Positions 45,222 through 56,656 of a stretch of DNA of 64,000 nt are shown here, in pieces (position 1 is the stretch's first letter; each line of letters opens with the position of its first letter). A program made the position numbers and the translations under genes. A model generated the notes under the pieces. The model searched no databases. It worked only from the letters and a program-made list of their open reading frames with translations, and was not told the DNA's origin. This DNA is from Gnetum montanum (lineage: Eukaryota; Streptophyta; Gnetopsida; Gnetales; Gnetaceae): assembly GCA_015680685.1 (NCBI GenBank), contig MNCI01011140.1, forward strand, positions 1,031,704 through 1,095,703. The letters are read 5' to 3'.

Positions 45222-48200
45222 TTAGCTGGATTGAGTTCCTCTAAGCATGAAACTCTTCATCTCTCTTGTTAGGGCATTAGGCAGAGCATTATTTGTTGTT
45301 GAGATTTGCTCAACTGAGAATTCATACTGGGATAATAGAAATTGCCACCATGCGTATCTTTGCAACTTTGGAGATGCCGTTATCTTTCTTTTCATCAGAG
45401 TTGCTAAATTACTGGAGTCGGTTCTTAAACTAAAAGCTTCTCCAATCAAGTAGACATGAAATTTCTCTAATCCTCGAATTGCTGCTAAAATTTCTTTCTC
45501 AACTGGCCAGTAATTAAGCTCATTTTTTGCAAAACATCTTGAAGCATAAGCACAAATTGGTTCTTCAGATCTTTTGCCTTCTCCTGCTTTAAGTAAAATT
45601 GCTTCCCAAGCATCATAGCTTGCATCTGTATTAAGAATGAACGGACCTTTAAAAATTGGTTCAAGTGGGGGTAAAGCTTTGCAGAGTGCTTTTAAAACTT
45701 GAACTTCTTTTGTTGCTTCTTTGGACCACTGAAATGGCATTGCATTTTTACATTTTCTGATTGCTGTTGTTTTATCAGAAAAATGGCTAATATGTCTTGC
45801 TACATAGTTAACACATCCCAAAAATCTCATACACTGTTCCTTGGATTCAAGCTGGTCTGGAAATTGTTCAATTCTGAGAATGACATGAGGTTGCATGTGA
45901 ATTTTTCCTTTTTCCAATGTAACACCTAAGAAATCAATTTTATCACAACAGATCTGAAACTTCTGAGCTGAACTGGATAACCTAATACCATGTTCTAAAC
46001 ACAAATTTGCAAAAACCTTGAGGTGTTCATAGTGTTCTACAACTGAATTTGAGAAGATGAGAAAATCATCTATATAATTTGCAATAAAATCTCTGTACTT
46101 ACTAAAAATTGAATCCATGCGACACTGAAACTATGCTGGAGCATTCTTCAATCCGAAAGGCATCACTAGCCATTCATATAAACCGCTTGGAGTTAAGAAC
46201 GCGGTCTTATGAATATCTTCATCGGCAATCTTTATCTGGTGGTAGCCACTTTTATAGTCAAATTTACTAAAAATTCTTTTTGCTGCAACTCGTTGAATCA
46301 ATTCTTCCTTATTTGGTAAGGGCCATTTGATGTCGATGGTAATTGCATTCAGGGGGATATAATTTATCACCATTCTTGCTTTCCCTTGCTTTACTTCTGC
46401 ATGATTACACACTATAAAGCATGCACAAGAGTAATTAGACATGGATGGTCTAATTAACTTCTTTTCGAGAAATTCTGCAATTTGCTGACTGACTTCTTCT
46501 TCATCTTGTCTTCTCATAAGAATAGCTTTACTTTGCACTGGTATCTTGTGAACTGTAGGAATATAAGCTTGAGGACTATCTTTTGACCAAAACTGTAGCG
46601 GATGTTCACAATAGCATTGCTTAAGCATTTGTGCGACTTCTTCAATTTTCTGGTGATCTAATTGATAATGAAACTTAATCATCTTCTGAGAAATTTGATA
46701 TTTTTGTCTTGCTTCATCCTTCTTCTGAATATTGTCCATGATTGATGTCAGACTAGGATTTTCTTCTAATGTATGCTTTATCTTTTTGGTTTGTTCAAAC
46801 TGAGGTCGACTTAATTATGGAGGAATCCTTGGTACTGTGATTTTCTTTCCCTGGACTGTGACGACCAAAAATTCTTTTCCAATAGTATAAGGAGCAACTG
46901 AATCAAGAAAATTAGCTCCTAAACCAACATCATATCCGTTGTCACTAATTTGAACAAAATTAGTTTCTCCCACAAGATTTGTTTCTAGCTTGAGAGGAAC
47001 ATCTAAAGAAAATTTAAAAAGATGTCTCATACCATTCATTGTATCAATCTTAAATGGCCTGGATGAATCTATCCAATTTTCTAATACTTGTTGATGAGCA
47101 AAATTTAACGTGGCACCAGTATCAATGAAAGCATTAAACTTCTTCCATTTGACCTTTCCATCTACTGCAATTCTGATAGGAATTAGGATAACACAAACCG
47201 TTGTGACTATCTTCTTTATTTGATGCATGATTGACTTTGGTAAGTCTGACTTGCTTCCACGTGGAGGTTTGTTCAGATTGATCAGGGGCTTGAATGTCTT
47301 GATCTTTTTCTGATTATATGGGGTAATCAGAAAGTTGGCTGGTACCTTTGATTGAATAGCCTTTTCTTTTCCATCTTCTGTGTCTTCATCTGAAAAATCT
47401 TCTTCTGATAAGAGTGGTAAATGTTCTTTGCACTTGTCTGAATTTATTGTATCTTTATCATCAGCTATTTCTCCACTGGTTTCTCCTTCAAAGATCTGGG
47501 CAAATGGATTGATTCCACTTTTCACTGTTGAGGCTGTAGAATAAACTTCTTGACTGGAGCTGCTGAAAGGGTCTAATTCTTCTTTGTCTTCTAGTAATGC
47601 TTCTATTTCTGAATCTTGCCAATCTTCTTCAGACGCTGTTTTTACCATTTTTATGCTGGGGCCAACTGGTATTTCTGAACTGCTTGCAGAATCTTCTGAG
47701 TCATTTTCTTCGTCAATATATTTGATGCTATAAATTTTTTCTCCTGATTGCAGAGACTGGACCAAATCTTCTTCAGTTTCAATGGGTTCCCATTCGTTCC
47801 CATATTCAGCATAAAAGGCTTTAACTTTTCTTGGAGTTTTCTTCTTGGGACATTCATAGGCATAATGTCCTTTTTCTTTGCAAGTATAACAGCAAACATT
47901 ACTCTTGTTGTTTGATTTTCTTTTTTTGATAAACTTGTGTCATCTGAACCTTTTTGGCTTAGAACTTGTTGGAAATCTTCTAAATCTTTGTTTTGAAAAT
48001 CTTTTCTTTTTCTGCAATGTTTTTGGACGATAATCCACTCCATCAATATTATTACAAATGGCAGCATTAGGTATGATCTTTTGCACACTAATATTATAAC
48101 AAGCTTTCTGCAATTCTTGTCTTACTAGATGTATTACATCCACAAAATACTGAAATGAAATATTTATATTCTTGGCCAAAGCATTATGTATAACCAACTG

Positions 48201-50351
48201 TCCTAACTTACTTGGTAATGATCCCAGATAGAGATGATTTGTAAGAGGGTCTCTATGGAGTGCCAAACGGTAGACTTCTCTTGCATATTTTGCACTATAT
48301 TCTTCAAAATCTTCAAGTCTATGCAGCTTCTTTTGGCTTAACATCATTTTATCACTCATTGTTAAATAGTCGGTCAATTCAATAGAGAATTCAGTGGACA
48401 AAGTGGTATACAGACCTTTGTAACCACTATCAATAACCTGCTGCTTTGCTTCATTTGTTGAATTATCCCACCAATATCTGATTTTTCTGGCTGTTCTTTT
48501 CATGGCTATTCTGATTGCTACATTTTCTGTAATATGCACTGCATTGGCGGCAATCATCAAATGTTCTACCCAATTCTTGAGGGTATGCATAATTTCTCTT
48601 GGTGGAGTATAATCAATATTAATCAGTGGCACTGTAGTTGGATTTAATTCTTGATATGCCATAAATCCTGGGGGTATCCGTTGCAATTTTAATGGATATG
48701 CCATCATTATTTTTGCTTGGCATCCTTTTTCTTTTGACCCACTAGACTGATCTGACTTGTCGGATTCTGGCTGCTTCAATTTCTTTTCCATTTTTAATCT
48801 TTTCAATTTATCTTTTAATTCTGGCTTGAGAGATCCTTTTTGATATTCTTCTTGATCAATTCCTTTTTTCATCTTTTCTTCAGGAGTCTTAACTTCCTTT
48901 AAAAATTCTCTTTTCTTTTCTTTCTGACGTCTCCTTTTATCTCTCACTATATTTTCATAGTGATCCATGTGATCCCAAATATCTTGTAATTTCTGTTCTA
49001 GCTGATTCATGTTATGACTGCAACAACTAGTCCAGTGTAACAGATAATTTAATTGTCTTATTTCTTCTTTTTGATTTTGACTATCTTCAATTGCATGTTC
49101 TAACAAATAACTACAATCAACTCTTGTTTCTGGAGTTTTGTCTTCAGAAATTGTTGTATGATATGAAGCTTTGGGTGGCCATTTTCCACCTTGCTGGATT
49201 CTTTTACCCTTGACCTCTCTTATATGTTGCATCATAAAGAGAGAACCTTTGCAATCAATGTTATTGCTTCCTTTACTACTAGCTTTACTGCTACTTCCTT
49301 CATCATATTGAACTGATGGTAAAACTGGAGGTAATGCGGCTAACTCAATTACAGCACTTCTACCAAATTGTTGAATCAGATATTTACTAAACCTTCTTTT
49401 TTGTTTTGAATTTTTCACAAACTCTTGATCTTTTAAAAACTTCTGGATTCTAGGAAACCCTTGCACGTAGCCTTCTGCTTCTATTGATCTTCCACATTCT
49501 AAGAGATGTTTACTTCCTACTGGAAACTTAACTCCCCATTTGAGTTTATGATTCATAAACACAGTATTTGTCAACTGAAAAGTACTTCTAGCTCCTATTG
49601 CGGCATAAACACTTCCTGGCAATAATCTTATTCTATGTATTTCAACACATAAAAGCAGAGTAGAGGTAATATGTTCATCATTCAAAGATAATTGAAAATT
49701 AGGTTGGACTGAACAAATAGCATCAGCATTTAGAATTCCCTTAAACTGACAAATTTTTGACAATTTCCAAACTGTTTCTGGGTCATCTTCTATTCCATTG
49801 CCAATAATTCTACTATCCAATAAAGTGACTAGAAATTCAGCATTTAGATCATAATTAAACTTTGGACTTACTATTATGTCGATCTGTCCAAGATGCACAT
49901 AATTGTGACCTTCTGATTTCCATTTAACAATTTCTTCCTCCGTGAAGAACGGTAAGAACACTAGTCTGATTCCCACTCCTTTGATGTCGAGGATGGCTTC
50001 TAACTGCTTGACTGAAGTCGTCAAACGATAATTGAATACTGTTGAGAAGTTGTAAATGGCCTTCTTGGTAATCTCTGGAAACTCTATCTTTCCATCTTGG
50101 GCAACAAATGACTTTTTATTCAATAAAGCTTCATGAAAAGGAATGACAGCTTTTTGATCTTCAGTAAGTTCAATTTCTTCAACCTTTTGAGTTGATGATC
50201 TCATCATAAAAGCACGATGAGTATCCCAACCTAATGCTGATTTGTTTCTTGATTGTTTCCGTTTGTAATTTTCTAGTTTAGGTGATTTTTTATTTTTATT
50301 TTTCAGTTTGTTTCCTAATTTGTAGCCGAGTACTAAGCCTTGGCTGGCTAT
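45222..50351 (-). pseudogene. Caulimovirid polyprotein (MP-CP-PR-RT-RNase H), three in-frame stops
   Basis: From 50351 to 45225 the frame never shifts. The first ATG is 50207, but 48 sense codons lie upstream after TAA 50354-50352. Internal stops: TGA 47940-47942, TAA 46815-46817, TAG 46131-46133; terminal TAA 45222-45224. Domains counted from ATG 50207: 30K-type movement protein about 60-290 with 'LLDSR' at 129-133; basic, coiled-coil-like linker about 420-495; coat protein about 500-740; zinc knuckle 'CYTCKEKGHYAYEC' (47850-47891); acidic region; protease 'FIDTGA' (47112-47129); RT with 'FDYKSGYHQI', 'MPFGLKNAPA' and catalytic 'YIDD' (46065-46076); RNase H with 'NTDAS' (near 45625), a Glu in 'VEKEILAAIRGLEKF' and 'LRTDSSN'. 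All catalytic residues I can check are present. Confidence 0.88.
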
Positions 50352-50359
50352 TTAATGTA

Positions 50360-51580
50360 TCTTCCTGAGAGTAAATAAAATAATTCAGAGGATACACATT
50401 TAGATACCACTGTTTTCACTGATATTACCATAATATGTTGTCACTGCTATCTATATCCAACAATTTTTTGATAAATACTGTTTGACTGGTTGACAATCTT
50501 CAGCAAAATGAACATAATCTTGTTAGCAAGGATTTTGGGGTATGTCTTACAAATGGTTTATTGTTGGCTGATCAATTTACATTCAGTTGAGCATTTAGGG
50601 CTTCAGTGTTTGGGGAAGGCCTTATAAGCCATTGCCATTTTAATTATTTGGAAACCTATCTCCAGTGATGTGCCAGTGCCCAAAGGTTCAGAGCTTAGGG
50701 GACCAGTGTTGGAGTTAGGTGTGAAGCCAAACCGTTCTATGTGTCATTGTAAGTGACTTGTCTATATAAAGTAATATCATGTTATAAGGTTATGCTATGA
50801 CATCATGTTTAAATGTTGTGTCTAGGCGAGGAGATATTTATTTTTTGATCGAACATCTGTAATATTTGTGTATTGGACTCTTTATAAAGTTCCAAGCTTT
50901 TAAGTTTAGCTGTTGATGCGATCCAACAGTGGTGAGACTTCTTGGGTTTAACTTAATCCTAAAGTGGTAGCAGATATATTGTATGCAATCTGGTATTTTG
51001 GTTTAGTTGTATTTTGCATTGCATTTCTTTGTCAGAGCTAATTTAGATTTTCTCAATTTCTCATGGATGTTTTCCGTCAGATCAAAGGGTTTTAACTCAT
51101 ATATTACTCTCTCTCTTTTGATGATCCATGCTTGTTTTAGGTCTTTTTATGTCATTGGATTCATTTTCTCTTTTTCCCTTTGTTGTCACACTTCAACAGA
51201 CCTGAAACAATCTTCACTTAACTTTTTCTTCTGCTATCTCTCTTAATGATGCATTCTTGCATATCTATTCAACTTGTCTTGGAGCCATCATGAATAAAAT
51301 TGATTTTATTTTTTAAAGTAAAGAAATAAAATGGAACCGATTAAACCTGGATTTGATATTACTAAGGATATCATGAATGCCTAAGATTTGATATCTACAT
51401 GTCATCCTACGTACAAACTAAAAGTACTCATTTCTCTGTTTAACTTATCACAGTTTTTCTACAATAAATAAGTAGTACCTAATTTCTGTTTTACATTTTT
51501 TATTACACTTATCCAAAAGTTAACAATAAAACAATCTGCTTGCAGTGCTTGGGGTTATGTTAGTTTTAGTTCTCCTCAAT
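50360..51580. other. Gene-free stretch
   Basis: No domain or repeat relation recognised. T-rich, possibly intronic. Open frames up to 79 codons (51007-51246) are low-complexity. Confidence 0.4.
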
Positions 51581-51599
51581 GAACTGGGTTTTAGCAGTT

Positions 51600-52226
51600 T
51601 GTAGCTGTTGTGACAAATGTAATTGTGGGTGGACATCCTTATTTGTTTGGCCTCTGACAACTACAGCTATCATATATCTATTTTTGGGTTGTCACATGTT
51701 GTAACAGACCATAATGAATTGGCCATGACTATTGCCCGTGACTTGTTTGGTTTGAGAATCTATTTTTCGTTTCACTTCTTGTCTACGAATTGGTTTGTAA
51801 TAGCTACAATAAATTGTAACAACTGCACCAGTTTGTAACCATTGTGAAAAATGTAAGTATAGCTGAACATCGTAATTTTATGTTCTGACAAAATATAACT
51901 GGTAGCACTAGTTTGATCTTGTTAGAAGTTGTACAAGACCATAATAAATTGAACATGACTATTGCCCACAACTTGTTTGGTATGAAGATCTATTTAGGAG
52001 AGAGCTGGGATGAGTTTAAGGTGGGACAAAGGGTACATAGATAAATTTGGAAGTTTGGATGTACCATGTATCTAATTTATAGATGCTTGAGTAGCCTTAT
52101 ATATATGGATTCTTAAAGAACAATAAGAGCTTTGCCTACATTCCTGTCGTTTCTTCCATGACCTCTGTGTTCTTTTTATAGTTTACTTTATCATGTGGGC
52201 TTTTTCCTTTTGTTGACTCAACAACA
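51600..52226 (+). repeat. Probable LTR of a decayed Copia element
   Basis: The right boundary is set by the primer-binding site at 52229. A TATA-like 'ccttatatatatgg' lies at about 52095-52108, with a T-rich 3' half. The left boundary is not defined. 'acaagaccataataaattg' at about 51928 repeats 'acagaccataatgaattgg' at about 51703, so the LTR holds an internal duplication. Confidence 0.45.
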
Positions 52227-52228
52227 AA

Positions 52229-52240
52229 TGGTGTCAGAGC
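52229..52240 (+). other. Copia primer-binding site (initiator tRNA-Met type)
   Basis: TGGTGTCAGAGC differs by one base from TGGTATCAGAGC, the canonical site of plant Copia elements, and is followed by 'ttggttctc'. It stands about 100 bp before the gag relic. Confidence 0.75.
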
Positions 52241-52329
52241 TTGGTTCTCATGGTTTGTCATTTCTAGGATAGGTTCGCTATATAGTTATGTTGGTTGCAA
52301 ATTGTTTTTAGTGAACCCACACGTGTAAG

Positions 52330-52900
52330 ATGAAGAAGACGACAGTTCTAGTAGAATAGTTTAATGACCAAAATTATCAGCTTTTCCAGATCGAGGTTGA
52401 ATAGGTGTTGTTAGAGTGGAATCTTGAGATGATCATACAGGGACAAAGTGTTAAGCATGCTTCTATTCTCATTGATGAGTGGAATGGAATGGATTGAAAA
52501 GCTTTGGCAGTGATTCGATGATGGTTAGATGATTCTATGCGTACAAATGTGCACAGGAAAACTACTGCATACACTTTGTGGCAAAGATAGGAGTTATTGC
52601 ATCATATAAAAATAATTACAAATAATGCTGTCTTGCATAGGAAGTTGCAAAATTTGAAACAAGAAATTGAATTTTAACATTGTTGTGTCTGTTGTTTTGG
52701 CCGAGGGCGTTATATGTTTAGGAGATAAATGTAGTTTCCACTATGGTAAGTCTTTGTTTGTTGGTAGGAATTAGAAGAAAAGGAAATTAAGATGTTGGTG
52801 CTACGAACAGATTGGTCATGTGAGAAAGAATTACTCTGATTTGAATTATGACAAAGCTACCTTTAGCAAAGCTGAATCCTTTGGAGAAGTAGATGTGGAG
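52330..52900 (+). pseudogene. Copia gag relic
   Basis: ATG at 52330 opens 'MKKTTVLVE', a stop, then 'FNDQNYQLFQIEVE'. Residues matching the Copia gag (UBN2-type) pattern follow: W-N-G-M-D-x-K-A-L-A-V-I-R-x-W-L-D-D (about 52477-52530) and 'TLWQR...LL' (about 52570-52595). A degenerate zinc knuckle is at 52793-52834 ('CWCYEQIGHVRKNY', with Tyr in place of two Cys). At least six stops. No integrase or RT is recognised beyond it, so the element is a 5' remnant. Confidence 0.65.
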
Positions 52901-53681
52901 CGTAGTGTTATTCTTATTTGATGCCTTCGAGTCGGGTTATGGTTATTCTCTTAGAGCCATAACTTGTAGTGAGTAAGAGTTACATTTGTTTTTTAGGTAG
53001 GTTAGTGCTAGCATGATTTGCTGCCCTACGTATGCCTTTTGTTTGCTTGCTGATAAGTGAATAGACTGCACGAATAGGCATTGATGGGATGACATCTATG
53101 GATTCTGCTTTGATGCCATCTCATGTGTTTTGGATTGAGAAGGCCTGGTTTGTTTGGATTATTATATATAGAAAAGGTTTCTTAGGATTTGTACCACCTT
53201 TTATATTAATCTTTTCTTGAATCTAGTGGATATTTCTTTATAATCTCTTCTTTTCTCTTCTGTTTACTTAGCATAATGCTTTTGTATCATCAATTATTTT
53301 TTAACTTTAACCTTGTTCTGCAAGAAAATGAATCGTCTAGGACCATGGCATCAGTGTTTCATCAGTTAAACATATGTTCTTTTATCTCTTACATAGTACG
53401 AAAGCCATTATTCCATCAGATTAATCTTTCTTTTCTTTAATAAAGATGTTCATCACCATCACTTACTAGAATAATCAATCGGTGATCTGAACCAATTCAT
53501 GCGAAATTTTAGCCTTGAATTTCAAAAAGTATCCCAAACCAGTCAACATTTCTCCGAAAACAATGAATTCCAGAAAAAAATCAGAGCATCATCTTGTAGA
53601 TGTTCACTTCAAGTAATTCAAACCATAATCAAACCATGATCATTCAGTAAATTTTGAAATAATTCTGCATTTCTAATGTAC

Positions 53682-53876
53682 CAGAGTTACTTCTTAAAAA
53701 ATATTATGAAGATCTTCATCAACTGTGAACGTTTAAAATGACATATCTTATATTGAAAATCAGCCAAAACCAGAGTTACTTACCTCTCTCTTTTATGATC
53801 TTAAAAAGTATTTTGAAAATCTTCATCAACTGTGAACGTTTAAAATGACATATCTTATATTGAAAATCAGCCAAAA
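53682..53876. repeat. Tandem duplication, about 107-bp offset
   Basis: 'cttcatcaactgtgaacg' plus the following 35 bases occurs at about 53714 and again at about 53821. Both copies are preceded by 'accagagttactt' with a variable spacer. Confidence 0.75.
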
Positions 53877-54386
53877 GCCTTATGTTCCAAGCAAAGTTAA
53901 TCGAATGCAAATTCCAATTAAATAGAGTGATATTTGAAAGCTATGCTAGGAAAAAGTTACTTTGTAATTATTTTTTGACTTAACTGTCTTTTTAGTTAGA
54001 TTTGAGATAAATATGTGTTTGAGGTCTATGGTTGAAAACCATCTCCCTCATGGTTTTTAATTAGGAGGCTTTGCAATAAGTCCTTTCCATACGATGAACT
54101 TCATTTTGACACTTGGTAACTTTTCCTGGTGAGCTGAGTGATGAGGGCATCACCCAACCCATGTCTAATCCTCAATATGTTTGTGCATAGATGTTTGTGT
54201 GTTGTTGTGTTTGTCTTTTAGTGTTGGTTTTTGATGATGATCTCAGGGCATTTTGACATGTTGGGGAGTGTTTTGGGCCTATTTTAATGAGTTTAGGGTG
54301 TTCCGGGGGCTATGGGGATTTGTTTGGAGGTGTTCAGAGGTTCTAGACCTCAAAACAAGCATCTTTAACTTTGACCCTAGCAGGAT

Positions 54387-54541
54387 AGACGTCTACATTG
54401 ACAGATAGACGTCTCTACTGCATAGTAGACGTCTCCTGTTTTTCATAGACATCTCAGCCAAGACGTCTCACATGATTTGAAGATGTCTACTCTAAGACCT
54501 CTGCACTTGGGAGAGACGTCTACTCTTTCTCATAGACATCT
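54387..54541 (+). promoter_or_regulatory. Array of nine AGACGTCT-type palindromes with about 20-bp phasing
   Basis: Starts at 54387, 54407, 54427, 54447, 54461, 54481, 54495, 54514 and 54534: intervals 20, 20, 20, 14, 20, 14, 19, 20. Five copies are exactly AGACGTCT. The others are AGACATCT (twice), AGATGTCT and AGACCTCT, each one change away. The GACGTC core holds the ACGT recognised by plant bZIP factors. The array ends about 70 bp before a TATA box, in the position of a U3 enhancer. Confidence 0.75.
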
Positions 54542-54610
54542 CACATGGATTTTAACGGACATTAAATTGAATGATAAATTGGAGGGAAGATGAAGACACA
54601 AGGGGGAAAA

Positions 54611-54620
54611 ATATATAAAT
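54611..54620 (+). promoter_or_regulatory. TATA box of the putative LTR
   Basis: 'atatataaat' followed by 'agacttcttggg', about 70 bp after the palindrome array. Confidence 0.6.
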
Positions 54621-55010
54621 AGACTTCTTGGGCCTTCAATTTGGAAAAGAGAGTCTAAGGAGAGAGAGGTGAGTGAGAGAAGAGTAGAGAGAGAGATTGA
54701 GTCTTGGCAAGGTGCCTTGATCATCATCCATATGAGTGTGTGTTTTCTTTGATTGAGTGTATGAGAGTTGGATTGAATCTCTTGTCTGTCCTTGGAAATT
54801 GTGCTTCATTTCATATGTAAATTCTCCATTTGAGCAAGAATAAAGTTTTCATTTTCCTTTTCTTGTTCAAAGTTGCGGTTTCGTGACTTTAAGAGAGCTT
54901 GGATTGTGGAATCCATGGGAGCTCCTCATCATTGAGAGGTTTTAACTCTTTAGAGTAATCTTTCTTGGATCTTTGCTTTTTTTCTTTTTTCTTTTGTGCT
55001 TGTCCCACAT

Positions 55011-55565
55011 TTGTTAATCTTTAGTTTTTAGACTAGACTGTATTTTGGAATGGCTATTCTTGAATCTCATGCACTATGCACATATGGTGAAAGTGTGTGA
55101 TGTGTTACTATGCACATTTTGGTTGCAAAAATCACATAGCAATGGTGGCTGTGAAATTGATAAATTTTATGCTATTGTGTTGCGGTATACATGGTAAATT
55201 ATTCATTGCTGGTGTGGTTCACCTAATCTTTCATACACATCGCACACCTTTGCTACTGTACCTTGTCAAAGTTTTATTGTGCAATGTTAGAATGCACTGT
55301 TCATTGCAAAATACTGCACACCACCTTCATGTGCATATGTAATCAGTGAATCAACAACTGACTCATCTTCTTTATATTTAGGCATCGCATTATCCATTGA
55401 TTATTTCTCATTAGTTTCATCTTTTTCAATCTTTTCACATTAGCTTTCAATCTGTGGCCAATCTAGTCCAAGATTTTAGGCCCTAATTATTGCCACATTG
55501 ACTCCCTATTCAGAAACCTCTTGCTGATATTTTTCTAGTTTTTGAAATATATAATATTGACCCTT
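55011..55565. other. Gene-free stretch left of the Copia element
   Basis: Nothing recognised. A repeated 'catg/cacat' flavour near 55080-55340 gives short frames without domains. Confidence 0.4.
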
Positions 55566-55570
55566 TCAAC

Positions 55571-56224
55571 TGTTGGAAAAATGAAGATAAATACATTAAT
55601 TGTTGTATTTCCTTTTATGTTGCATTTGATGTGGGGATGTGTTTTATCCCACATGTATTAGGATTGGGGTTTGGTCCTCATGTTTTCTCATAAATAGGAG
55701 GCTTGATGTTTTATCCCACATGTATTAGGATTGGGGTTTGGTCCTCATGTTTCTTCATAAATAGAAGGCTTGGGGTAGCCTTTAGTGTGTGCTTTGAAGT
55801 GAAAGCATTGTATCAAGGTTTTACCTTGGAGACGTGAGTCTTGTTGGTGTTGATTTGAGATCTGTTGGAATAACAGATTGGGTGTTTGGAAAAGTTACAA
55901 GGACGACTTGTGTTCTGAAGATTTGAGAAGAATAGAAGGCAGATCAGCATTGTTGTGGAAGTAGGGTAAAAAGGGCCTGAACCACATAACTCTTTGTGTT
56001 CTTGTGCTATTTTTACTATTTTCATTCTGCTTTCATTTTGTTATCACAGCAAATGTTTGCTAGAGTTTAGAACGTTTTGAGAGTGATTTATAGTGTTTCT
56101 TGACCTGCTATAGCGCAATATTTTGCCTCTAATGATTTATACAAATTTGTAGGGTTCTAATAATTTCTCTAGAGCATTTGTAGTGTGTTTTCAGATGTAA
56201 TTGTTTTCAGATATGATTATAACA
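55571..56224 (+). repeat. Copia 5' LTR
   Basis: 654 bp. Holds a 67-bp internal tandem duplication (55641-55707 and 55708-55774), each unit ending in a TATA-like 'tcataaatag'. The same duplication is in the 3' LTR (about 58907-59040). Confidence 0.9.
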
Positions 56225-56250
56225 ACTAGTATTGAAGCTAGATTTAAAGA

Positions 56251-56656
56251 AATGAAGATGCTACAAACAACAGAAAGATTGATAGGAAGGAACTAGAACG
56301 TTTGGAGCATTTTGATGACGGCTATTTTAGCACAAAAGGAGTGCCAAGAGGCCCTAGAACCCTCTCAACCAGCAGGATTGTCAAATGCTGATCGGAGGAA
56401 AATTAAGACTAGGGCATTATCTTTTATTCATCCAACCCTAAGCAATGGGATTTTGGCCTCAATCAAACCTGATATGGATCTGCATGATCTGTGGCAAACG
56501 CTGAAGAATAGGTTTGACAAAGTATCAGGTTTGAATACCTTTCACATTTATCAGAAAGTTTTTAGATGCAAGAAGAGATTTGATGTGTCTTTTCAAGATC
56601 ATTTGGATGAGATGATGAGAAATCTGAATAAGTTGGAGGAATATAAAATTGTTATT
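56251..56656 (+). pseudogene. Copia gag fragment
   Basis: From 56251 'MKMLQTTERLIGRN', then a stop (about 56296) and an open frame from 56312. 'PDMDLHDLWQTLKNRFDKVS' matches the Copia gag core (x-x-x-LWxxLxxRF), followed by 'VSFQDHLDEMMRNLNKLEEY', as in the usual 'V..H...m..l...L' helix. It is cut by the N run at 56657. The zinc knuckle and protease are not visible because of the gap. Confidence 0.75.

Larger units (their letters stand above)
43989..50354 (-). mobile_element. Endogenous caulimovirid (plant pararetrovirus) integration
   Basis: About 6.4 kb on the minus strand. It holds a single long reading frame with movement protein, coat protein with zinc knuckle, aspartic protease, RT and RNase H, but no integrase and no LTRs, which defines Caulimoviridae rather than Ty3/gypsy. 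All domains in one polyprotein resembles petuvirus, florendovirus and the gymnosperm 'gymnendovirus' lineages. Downstream of the polyprotein is a probable intergenic promoter (44508) and a small ORF, as expected if a circular genome was opened within or near its leader. I found no exact tRNA-Met primer site (TGGTATCAGAGC) and no target duplication, so the ends are approximate. Confidence 0.85.
54139..55010 (+). repeat. Probable solo LTR with an ordered palindrome array
   Basis: It begins 'tgatgagggcatcacc' (with the 6-bp inverted repeat GTGATG/CATCAC at 54138-54153). It contains the palindrome array (54387-54541), a TATA box (about 54611-54620), purine-rich 5' leader-like sequence ('gagagagaggtgagtgagag') and an AATAAA signal at about 54840. 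This is the order U3-R-U5 of an LTR. The right end is uncertain (about 54990-55010), and I could not match a target duplication. No internal element sequence adjoins it. Confidence 0.5.

Noticed and set aside
47651-48088. 145-codon minus-strand ORF overlapping the viral zinc-knuckle region
   Set aside because: It lies in another frame over conserved viral coding sequence and has no domain of its own; a shadow.
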